DNA from: Agapanthus africanus
Lineage: Eukaryota > Streptophyta > Magnoliopsida > Asparagales > Amaryllidaceae
Assembly: GCA_030015575.1 (NCBI GenBank)
Contig: CM057347.1
Coordinates: forward strand, 405,946,248-406,010,247
Length of the DNA stretch: 64,000 bases
Direction: 5' to 3'
The first letter of the stretch is position 1; the number at the start of each line of letters is the position of its first letter. Shown here piece by piece: positions 11,084 through 20,339 of the stretch. The notes beneath the pieces were generated by a model. The model saw only the letters and a program-made list of their open reading frames with translations, was not told where the DNA came from and ran no database searches. Position numbers and translations under genes: made by a program.

Positions 11084-11977
11084 GCTGCCGACAAACTGGC
11101 AAAGCAGCAGTTTGTCGTCACCCCCAGTGCTGCCGCATAGAGCCCTGAATTGAGCAACGTGCTAGTGTGGATTCTCCGTCCCCTTATATACATGGAATTT
11201 AGGGATTGTATATCCCGGCGGGTACTTTATTTGGTCGTACTAACCCGGATAGGGTCGTCCAGTCTTAACAATTTGGCCGGCCGCTTCGCTCGCATGATGA
11301 GCTCGTATCTGTCGAGTGATATAGTCATCCAGGGCGGCTTTGGAGATGGTCTCATCTTTGGCTGCTGATAGAGCCGGAAGAGGGTTCGATGTCTCCCCTC
11401 TGTCGTCTTCAAGGATAATCGGGGGGTCTTCGGCTGGAGGCTTGATCATCATCCCAACCATATCTTGGAATAAAAGCGCCATTTGTTTTACGTTGGCCGC
11501 TTGTTCCGCGACCTCTTTGTCTTTCCTCTCAAGCATCCTTCGGAAGAATTCGGCATCGGTTTCCTTCTCCTGGCGCTGCTCCGACGATGTCTCCGGGATT
11601 TATTTTGGCCCAGTGAGTGCGGCCATCTTTGTCAGCATCTCCTGGAGCTTTTGCTGTTATTGCTCCTGAGCCTTTATCACTGATCGTGTGAGCGGTCGAT
11701 GACCCGTAGAAGCACGGCTTTCCTCTTTTTCGGAAGCTATATAAACAGTATGCACTACCATTCCCCCAGACTTGGGGCGTTTAGGTTCAGTGCCCTTGAG
11801 ATTCGCCGCAGACATGGGGGGTTTCTCCGGCCTTCTCCTTTTATGAGCGGTCGAAGTTGAGGGGGCCATTACAATGGGCACCCAAGTAGACGACACCTTC
11901 TGTTGCTTGTCAGGTTGGTCCTTCTCTCGCCGAACTTTCATCTTCTTCGGTCGGCGGGAGTAGTCTTGATTGATCAC
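11084..11977 (-). pseudogene. Element A gag middle part, broken
   Basis: Two open pieces lie on the same strand. 11657-11977 is Lys/Arg-rich and contains GGMVVHTVYIAS, matching GYVVHTVYTVG in element C gag. 11240-11536 begins with a predicted helical, Glu/Lys-rich stretch and ends KTGRPYPG, matching SSGRPYPGQYD in C. Stops follow directly after RPYPG and again near 11165. This is the N-terminal linker of gag leading to the core domain, now interrupted at least three times. Confidence 0.7.
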
Positions 11978-11983
11978 CGAGTC

Positions 11984-12867
11984 TTAGACCTGTCGCCAAA
12001 CCTTATGAATTTTAGAGGACAGCCGCTGAGGGGGTTGCTCTAGCTTCGCCTTTGTAACGTTCTCCATAGGTGGAGGAGATCTTTTTAGCACAGCGATTGG
12101 AGAGTTCTTATGCACCCTCCTGAGCGGTTCAAAGTTGTTCCCAGTTGGAACAACAGCATCGACTTCCACCGTTAGAGCTGGCGGAGTCAGTCCAGAAGGG
12201 GAACCGCCCCCAGCTTTTCTTACTCGGCGCCAGTGGCGACGTCGAGCATGCCTTGCATACGGTATTGGCTCAACTATGGGGGTGGCTTCATCATGCCCTC
12301 TGCTCTGGTGGAGGGTTGCTGCCGGTGTCAACCTATTGAAGACTGATGTTCGCTGAGAAGAAATGTCCAACCTATCGAAGACTGACTTTTGAGCAGGGGT
12401 AGAAACCTTGGTGACTTCACCCGAAGAGGGAGTCGGAACGGTCAGTCTTGTGAAGACCGACCCCTTAGTAGGAGAAGTCTCTCTGATGACTTCATTTGAT
12501 GGAGCAGGGATGGCTATCCGTTTCGGGATAACCCCTTCAAGTATTGCGAGCTTCTTCACGGGCCCATTGGAGTTTTGGCCCAGTCGGTTAAAAACTGAGG
12601 CATTGGATTTAGGCGACCCGTTGAGAGGGCCGCGGTAGTCGTCAGCCGATCAAAGACCGACTTCATCGGAGCTTCTTGCGACGGCAGTGGGGCGTTGAAG
12701 CTCATGGGTGGGAGCATGGTCCTAAAGAACAGACTAGTGGTGGCTTGCGTCACGTGTTCCACTGGCATCTTGAAAACGGAGGCTGCTTGAGGCTCATAAG
12801 TCACTCCTCCAGCAAGGAAAGAGTGGGAGTTGTTGCAGTTGTTGCAGTTTGTGCAGTTGAAAGCCAT
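11984..12867 (-). pseudogene. Element A gag N-terminus with repeated SVFDRL motif
   Basis: The likely gag start is the ATG at 12867 (MAFNCTNCNNCNN...), 128 bp after the PBS. MAFN-type starts recur in Tat gag proteins. Two frames cover it (12867-12556 and 12559-11984), joined by a one-base frameshift near 12590-12640. A short motif S-V-F-[DNT]-R-L occurs five times: SVFDRL, SVFNRL, SVFTRL, SVFDRL and SVFNRL. An Arg-rich patch (ARHARRRHWRRVRK) follows. The role of the motif is not known to me. Confidence 0.7.
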
Positions 12868-12994
12868 TGATTTTCTGTTTTCTGCACGGAGCAAGATACC
12901 AAATCTTAGTACCTCGAATCCAGGGGCAACCATAGCAAACCGCGATTCGTTCGCGGAACACGACACACGAAGTGTGGAGTGGAAAGAGGAAAAG

Positions 12995-13012
12995 GTCCCA
13001 CCGGGCGTGCCA
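12995..13012 (-). other. Element A primer binding site (putative)
   Basis: On the minus strand TGGCACGCCCGGTGGGAC lies 5 nt (GATTT) after the LTR end ACA. The identical 18-mer follows the 5' LTR of element C at the same distance (41078-41095). The leading TGG pairs with a tRNA CCA end. It does not match the commonest plant primers I know (initiator Met, Lys, Asp, Arg), so the primer tRNA is unassigned. Confidence 0.7.
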
Positions 13013-13100
13013 AAATCTGTTCTCCGCCGAAAACAGAGACGGAACCGCGCAGGTCGTCTTGCCTGAATTTGGGGTAGATGCTATTTTGTTTTATCCGTCC

Positions 13101-13148
13101 ACCTCTCCGAAGATGCCAAGTTGATTTATGGCACCGTGTATCTGAGGT
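13101..13148 (-). other. LTR hairpin motif, copy M1 (element A)
   Basis: The outer arms are ACCTCtcCGA and TCTGAGGT. The inner 5-bp stem is TGCCA/TGGCA around a 10-nt loop. Related copies are at 29880-29927 (F) and 48793-48840 (B). A second version (M2) in the same LTR has a different inner stem. Confidence 0.55.
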
Positions 13149-13559
13149 TTAGACGGATGCGGCGGATGTAGCAGACTTCGTCAGACTCCCCCTCATTGTG
13201 AGGGTTTTTTTATTGTGGGGATGCTCTTCCCTGCAGGCGCAAGCCCCTGCAGTTAATTACGCTACCGCATCGCAGTAACCACTTTCCCCTTCTCCAGATG
13301 GTCACTTCGTGTCGTGTGTGTTTGTTTTGTTTTTGGTTGCCCGTGGATTGTATACGGAGACTAATTTATGTTGTCGCCCGTAGGGCGTGGATTAGTCCAA
13401 ATCCGTATTTTCTTAGATTCGGTTTTGGGTTGGGTTTAAGGATCAATAATCTCATTGAGATCAAGATCAACTTAAACGTTTGTTAAGGATACGTTAGTCT
13501 AATTTTAGATTAAGATCTACTCAACAGGATCGTTTAGATCCAACAAAAGAGCATTTGGG

Positions 13560-13995
13560 CTCTATTGTTTTAGTTTAGGGACATTGTGGTCCATTGGGTT
13601 TAAGGGCATCATAGTCCATAAGTTTAAGGACCTCATAGTCTAGTTTAAAGAACTCATAGTCTGTAAAGTTTAAGGACATCATAGTCCATAAAGTTTAAGG
13701 ACATCATAGTCCATGAGTTTAAGGACCTTATAGTCCATAGAGTTTAGTTTAGGGACGTTGCGGTCCATAAGTTTAAGGACATCATAGTCTATGGAGTTTA
13801 AGGACATCATAGTCTATGGAGTTTAAGGACATCATAGTCTATAGACTTTAGTTTAGGGACGTTGCAGTCCATAAGTTTAAGGACGTCATAGTCTATAGAG
13901 TTTAGTTTAGGGACATTGCGGTCCATAAGTTTAAGGACATCATAGTCCGTAAAGTTTAAGGACATCAAAGTCCAGTTTAAAGACGTCATAGTCTG
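13560..13995 (-). repeat. Minisatellite GTTTAAGGAC..GTCC in LTR
   Basis: This is about 17 imperfect units of 20-31 bp on the pattern GTTTAAGGACATCATAGTCCATA. GGAC and GTCC are inverted within each unit, so every unit can form a small hairpin. Related shorter arrays are in LTR B (49260-49430) and after the integrase of element B (60325-60435). Confidence 0.75.
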
Positions 13996-14055
13996 TATGA
14001 TTTTGATTCAACCGTTTGTGGATGCACCAAAAGTTATTGGTTATTGGGACCCTCC

Positions 14056-14101
14056 ACCTCTCTGAAGACGTTGAAGAATTACAACGACATGTATCAGAGG
14101 T
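14056..14101 (-). other. LTR hairpin motif, copy M2 (element A)
   Basis: It has the same outer arms as M1 (ACCTC...TGA and TCAGAGGT), but the inner stem is CGTTG/CAACG instead of TGCCA/TGGCA. The pairing is conserved while the sequence differs. The equivalent in LTR B is 49462-49506. Confidence 0.55.
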
Positions 14102-14284
14102 GTGGAGAGATGTACCCTTGAACCAAATGCCAGATTGAGAAGGAATGAGATGCACATTACTTTAAATGCCATCTGAGATCAATTTTGAAAGACCTGGGTA
14201 TAAATGGAACTCGGGTGTTGACTTTTGGAGACTTGGTTGATTTAGGCTAAGGTTAGCCTCTCGTAGAGGTAAACACTAGTGTAT

Positions 14285-14750
14285 GCCCAGCGCTCACGTG
14301 CTCCCACGTGAGGCGATTGAAGTAGTGTTAAACACTGAAGATTTGAAGCGCTCACGTGGGGTAACGTGAGGAGCTTGAAGTAGTGTTAAACACTAAGATT
14401 TGAAGCGCTCACGTGGGGTCACTGGAGGCGTTTGAAGTAGTGTTAAACACCGATGATATGAAGCGCTCACGTGGGGTCACGTGAGGCGCTTGAAATAGTG
14501 TTAAACATTGAAGCTCTCATGTGAGGCGCTTGAAGTAGTGTTAAACACTGAAGCGCTCACGTGGGGTCACGTAAGGCGCTTGAAGTAGTGTTAAACACTG
14601 AAGCGCTCACGTGGGGTCACGTAAGGCGCTTGAAGTAGTGTTAAACACTGAAGCGCTTACGTGGGGTCACGTGAGGCGTTTGAAGTAGTGTTAAACACTG
14701 AAGATTTGAGGCACTCACATGGGGTCACGTGAGGCGCCTGAGATTTGGCA
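14285..14750 (-). repeat. Tandem array with paired CACGTG motifs
   Basis: Eight or nine units of mostly 50 or 57-58 bp on the pattern GCGCTCACGTGGGGTCACGT...GAGGCGCTTGAAGTAGTGTTAAACACT. The GTGTTAAACAC words lie at 14325, 14383, 14440, 14498, 14538, 14588, 14638 and 14688. Most units have two CACGTG or near-CACGTG (G-box core) words 5-6 bp apart. Confidence 0.8.
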
Positions 14751-15344
14751 CAGCTTCTTTGAATTTGTTCCGTTTTTCTTTTATGAGTGCTGAGCACTAT
14801 TGGGTCACATGGGATCATGTGAGGCGTCCCCAAAGACTGAAAGCTGCCTCTGTTTTATTCTCTTTTGAAAAGTGCTAAGTACTATTAAGGGGTCACGTGA
14901 TGTCATATGAGGCAGCCTAAAATAGAAACTGCCTTGGGTTTATTCCCCCTTTTTCTTATGAAGAGCTTGTTCAGGGGTCACATGAGAGCACGTGACCCGA
15001 TCTCATTTGTTTTCTCTCGTTCAACACGGGTGCTCACGTGGGAACACGTTATCATGTTTGGGTGCTTATCTTCTTCTTTTTTACGTGCATGTCGATCTTG
15101 AGTTTTGAGACCTTCAAGTACCTTATTTAATAAGAATTAAATTCTTTTGTAGGGTTAAACCCTACTTTTATTTAGAAGAATTAAATTCCTAGATGTTCTG
15201 TCGTAAGAATTAAAATCTTTGGACTCGATCTCCTCCTAAGTTTTGAATCTGCATAACAGATCTCCCCGATGAGAATTAAATTCTCAACTTGTGGGGAGGT
15301 CTGTTTCTGCAGATTTTCAACCAGAGGAAGAACTAAGTTATTTT

Positions 15345-17549
15345 TGTAGGGTTCCTAGGCACTCTAATGAGGACTCACAAGGCATCAACTATGCCAAATT
15401 CAAATTTTACATGTGCCGAGAAACCCTAACAAGATCGTTGACTAGAATTTTAGGCGAAACATCAAGCAAGTTAACATCTTAACTACTAAGTGAACGGAAA
15501 TACAACCTTTGTAGATCCGGTCCTCCACCTCCATAGCTCCGTGATGAAGTCCCCTCGCTGCGATCATCGGATCCCGGACTCTAGCGTTGCTTCATCGGAG
15601 AAATGGGCGGGCTAGGTCGTCGACGTCGATGCCGAAGATGATCTACGTCGAGGCATCACAAGATCAAGCTCCAACTTCACCAAGTCATGAAACATGTGAA
15701 GAAAACACCCTATACTACTTGGCAAGTGGTAGAGGATGAAGAAATAGGAAGTAGGTTCAGTTTAGAATTGGATTTCTCACTCTTTTTCTCAAGTTGCCAT
15801 TGATGGAGGCAAGGTTTTCTTCATGTTGAAGAAGGAGAAGAAGAAGATAATATGATAAGTATTATAAAAAAGAAAAGAAAATGAATACTTATCATATAGC
15901 AACCATGGTCAAGTGTAGAGAATGAACTAGGGTTAAGTGGAATGGTTAGGGTTAAGCATGAAGACAAAATGGTCACTTAGTCAAAACTTCATGAAGCTTC
16001 AACAACAAACAAAGAAAGCCACCATTTTTCTTTTCTTTTGCCAAAAAGAAATAAATAAATAAATAAGTAAATAAACAAAACCTTAACCATTCATATAACC
16101 ATGGTTTAATTCTTTACACAAACTCAAGTTAGCTTGTATCATCAAACATGATACAAACTAGTGCACACAAAAATATATCACATATACAACTTGTGCACAT
16201 CAAGTGAGAAAATCCATTTAAAGTGAACCAATACTAGTTAATGCAAAGTAATATATCAAATATATAATTATGCATTAAATCATTAAATCAATACTTGATT
16301 TAACGATCCGTTCATATCGCATATAACCGACTAATATCCAATGTATCGGCTTATCGAATCAATCCTCGATTCGATAACTAGGTTATATCGTATACAACCA
16401 ATCGATACATTCATCGCGAGAATAGAATACGGTATCACATATACGCATTATTCTCGGTCCCGCACATATCTCATATGCGCTCCTATTTCGTTTCGCTTGA
16501 GCCAGGAAACCTCTGTGTAGGACTCTAAAGACTCGTCAATACGCCAGCAGCAGGTGATGATCATATCAAACACCCACAAGCTGCAAGCGGTCTGCTAAAC
16601 GTAACGGCCATCCGGGTATTGAGCGATCAGAAGATCGACGAGCAAGCCCGCTCACACTCCTGTGAATCCAACCAGTAACACTTACCGTACAGTCCGGTCT
16701 CGTCGTCTGATATGTCGAATATCTCGCCTAGGGGTGGTAAACGTCAGACCTCAATAGATCGATAAGTCGTGTCGATATGAGGTCTATAACAGTTCGAGAA
16801 ACTACTGGTAACACTTACCAGTAAATCTCAGCAACCCTGGCCAGGGATTTCTGGTTATAGCCAATCGAACACAGCGCAACATCAACTCCCTATACCGGGA
16901 GAGACGAATCCCCTCCTATCGCTCATTGCCTCCATGTGATTCGGGACTGTACCCAAAAGCCACCGTTTTGCACGCCCTCTTGGACATGGTAAGGTGGAAA
17001 TCAAAGCACAGTGGGAACCACACAAGACTCTATGACGATCTCGGGTCAACAGACTACTCTGTACCAGTGTCACCAGAGAACTGTCATCTGACGTAAGGTA
17101 TAATACCATCTGGGAGTTCTCGGCGAGTCCGTCCAGTGTACCCAGTCTCCACTGAGCACCCGTATATTATCTCTGATGTCAAACACCAATGGATATGGGA
17201 TCATCCATCGCCCATCTGTATGGGTCGAGAAGGTATACGCTAGTCTACACTGGTATATCGATGCCCCGTCTCGATACACCCACGACTAGGGACTTTGAAG
17301 GATGTACTTATGGACTACCATGTCCCCACTAGTATGATCCGCATCATAGTCCAGGTAGTCAAGTACACATCCTAAGGGTTTTACCAACATGTAACAGAGA
17401 GACAATCAGTGTACATGTTAAGGTAAAGATCAACCAGATAGCATACTATCATATCGAGCAAGAAAGTCCTCCCTATATATGTCCAAGCATCCACTATAAT
17501 ATACATCCTGTATATAGTAATGGCCTCTAGGGCATACATATAACTAACA
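15345..17549 (-). repeat. copia-1 3' LTR
   Basis: The 2205-bp repeat runs TGTAGGGTTCC...AACTAACA on +. It is closely similar to 23494-25702 throughout, with scattered single-base differences. It includes the ATAAATAAATAAATAAG run near 16050 and repeated CGATAAGT/TCGATATGAGG words in 16700-16800. Short ORFs here (16882-17279) are shadows without protein features. Confidence 0.9.
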
Positions 17550-17560
17550 ATCTCCCACTT
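17550..17560 (-). other. copia-1 polypurine tract
   Basis: The coding strand reads AAGTGGGAGAT directly before TGTTAG, the standard copia arrangement. The equivalent in copia-2 is 34180-34190. Confidence 0.8.
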
Positions 17561-18141
17561 GCACTAGGGCAATCTGTAGCAGTGGTTGTAGTATCTCATA
17601 CTCAACCATCCCATAATAGTCTCTCTCTGGGAAAAGGCCTTTGTGAGTGGATCCGCCGTGTTGTCCTCTGAGTCTGTTCTCCTAACCTCGATCATCCTGG
17701 AGATTAACCATCTCCATGATCAGGTGATACTGCCTTAGATTATGTCTGGGTCACTGATGGGACCGTGGTTCCCAGGCCAAAGCCACACTTCCATTGTCAC
17801 ACAATGGTAGGGACCTAGTTCATCCCATGAACCAATATACACCCAAACATCCTCTTTGGTAGCATCTTAAGTAGCGATGTATCCTGCCTTTATCGTCTAG
17901 TTAGCCACGGTATCTAACTTGGATCTCTTCCAACATACCGTCCCTTTACTGAGGGTAAAGACAATGCCTGTGACTGACATTCAGTCGTTCCTATCACCCT
18001 GGAACCTTTCCAGTGATTTTCCCCAGGATCAATTGATACCGTCTCACTACAACCAGTGAGATTCCTAACATCCAATTAGATCTATCTCATAGATCCAAAA
18101 TCCAGGATTTAGTAGGTATCACTTTGATCCTATATGGAGAA

Positions 18142-18620
18142 TCATTGTGATAAGTGGAGATTGACCGAGCGTAGCATAGGAAATTTCTTTCCTATAAAGA
18201 GTATGTCATCCACGTACTCTACGAGGATCACCACCATACTCCCTACTACCTTTTTGTATATACAAGGTTCATCTACCATTTTGATGATGTCAAACTGTCT
18301 GACTAACTCATCAAAACAGATGTTCCAACTCCGCGATGCCTGCTTCATCACATAAAACATCTTGTACACGTTTCCGCTGCTCCCACTGTCTACGAAGCCC
18401 TCTGGTTGTGTACTTACAGACGTTCTCTTCTAAACCATCATTTTAGAAAAGCAGTTATGACACCCAACCGCCAGATATCGTAGTCATGGTATGTAGCCGT
18501 GGCAAGTAGGATCCGGATGGACTTAAGCATAGGCACTGGAAAAGGTTTCATCATTATCCACGCCTGGTTGATGACGAAAACCTTTAACAAGTCTAGCTTT
18601 GAAAGTCTCAACTTTTCCAT
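18142..18620 (-). pseudogene. copia-1 reverse transcriptase fragments
   Basis: Remnants of a copia RT. 18438-18620 reads MLKSIRILLATATYHDYDIW plus AFLK. 18142-18369 reads KQASRSWNICFDELV, DEPCIYKKV and the catalytic YVDDILFIG. The two parts are in different frames with stops between. The region 17560-18140 holds decayed RNase H-like sequence with many stops. A near-twin is at 34783-35210 in copia-2. Confidence 0.85.
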
Positions 18621-18802
18621 CTACACCAAGTAATCTTCTCAAGATATACTTGCTCCTGATGGGGATTTAACCCTTCAGATATAGCAACCAAAGTCCATAC
18701 TTTGTTGGTGTACATGGATTCCATCTCAGATCACTAAGCATCCAGCCATTCTTACAAAGTCTTACTCCTGATGGCCAGCTCGAAGCTAGTTGGGTCATCA
18801 TC

Positions 18803-19021
18803 TCATGATGCAATCCTCGCTCCCACTGTCATAGAGAAACCGAAGTAACTCTCAGGTGGGTGAGGAACCCTACTAGATCGGCGGAGAGGCTGGGGTTCGT
18901 AGGTTACTATTGAATCCTTTGGTTCTACCAAATCATCAGCTGCAATTTGTATAGCTGGAACATTTTCAGTTCTACATAACAGACCTTGTCTCGAGCTTGT
19001 CCGGATTATGCTTTTAGACAC
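18803..19021 (-). pseudogene. copia-1 integrase C-terminal linker
   Basis: The short open piece contains VEPKDSIV and LRRSSRVPHPPESYFGF. This matches the Pro/Arg-rich R-R-S-x-R-x-x-x-P-P linker that joins integrase to RT in copia polyproteins. The same block is at 35392-35628 in copia-2. Confidence 0.7.
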
Positions 19022-19318
19022 AGGCCGGACAACCCCAAATCTTAACTAACTTAAGATATGGGCTCTTCCCTTTTCATATCTCATATGAAGTGGTAGACAA
19101 CTGATTTGATCGTGACCCTATTCAATAGGTATGCAACTTCATAAGTGCATAACTCCTAAAAGGAAATAGGTAACTCAGTAGTACTCATCATAGAGCACAC
19201 CATATCAAATAGGGTGTATCTGCTCCGCCCCGATATACCATCGTGCAATGGTGTATACGGAGAAGTAATTCTGAGAGAAAATCTCATTCTCCTTTAGAAT
19301 AGTCCAGGATTTCCGTGC

Positions 19319-19870
19319 TCAAGTATTCTCCTCCTCGATCACATCAAAGGACATAATACTTATACCCGTATTTTGGTTCTCTACTTCTAAATCATATTCT
19401 GTGAATATCTCAAAAGGTTCGGAATTGTGTTTCAACATGAACATATGTCTGAATCTTGAGAGATCATCAGAGAATGTAATGAAGTATAAAGAACCGGTCT
19501 TGGCATGTGCAGACAGGGGACCTACATACATCAACATGTATCATCCCAAGAGTTCACTAACTCTTTCTCTGCTTCCAGTAAACAGAGCTATGGTCATTTT
19601 ATCTTTGTGACATGACTGGCAAGTTTCATAAGATGTAAATTCAAACTGATTTAAATATGCATCTTTATGTAACTTCAGCTAGTCGGGTCGCATTGATATG
19701 ACCTAGTCTACAATATCTCAAGAAGGATCCGTTCATTTCTGAACTCTTCCTCTTGTGTGTGTTCCGTATACTAAGAACTGTAGTTTGATTTAGAACGTCA
19801 ATGCTTTTAGATAACGTGCCTGAACGGATCAACTTTTGATATAGGAAATGTTCAAAACATTATCCATCAA
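19319..19870 (-). pseudogene. copia-1 integrase and GAG-pre-integrase fragments
   Basis: 19319-19537 reads MYVGPLSAHAKTGSLYFIT, FSDDLSRF (first catalytic Asp region) and FEIFTEYDLEVENQ. Upstream to about 19870 are interrupted CRLGHINATRLAEV words of the GAG-pre-integrase zinc region. Several stops and frame changes occur. The gag region further upstream (19870-20340) is too decayed to name domains. Confidence 0.75.
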
Positions 19871-20339
19871 TACAAAATTTTATCATTTCTTTACTGATAA
19901 AGAGACTGATATGATTTTGTATATCAGGTTCGGTATCTAATAACATTTGTTCAGAATCAATGTATTGGTAATACAGGGTGACAGTGACCAACAGACTTGG
20001 CTGCAACACTTGCCCCGTTTTCTGCCTCATGAAACTTATCACCCGTTCTCAGTTCTCTACTTATCTGTAGCCATATGTAACAGATTACATATCTGGGATC
20101 CTGATCCGGTATCAAATACCCAGGACGTAGAGGATGCAGAGAAACAGTTCTTTGTAATGAACACACCCGAAGGAAATGCATCATATGCACTTTCTTCGTT
20201 TGGGAGGCATGGGAAATCTGATATTCCCCAATTTCCTGCTCTGTCTTATAACAATTATAAGGTGGAGCGGGACCAACGTCCCCCAGCTCAGTATAACAAG
20301 CGGGTTCGGTCAATACATCCGTATTATTATCTTGATTAA

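Larger units (their letters stand above)
13018..15344 (-). repeat. Element A 5' LTR, proximal part (R/U5)
   Basis: Read on +, the LTR begins TGTTCTCCGCCG, which is the ...ACA end of the LTR on the coding strand, next to the PBS. It is closely related to 29795-31525 and 48709-51020. It contains two conserved hairpin motifs (13101-13148, 14056-14101), two smaller hairpins (13190-13204, 13231-13252), a GGAC..GTCC minisatellite and a CACGTG tandem array. Copia-1 interrupts it at 15345, and it resumes at 25703. Confidence 0.8.
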
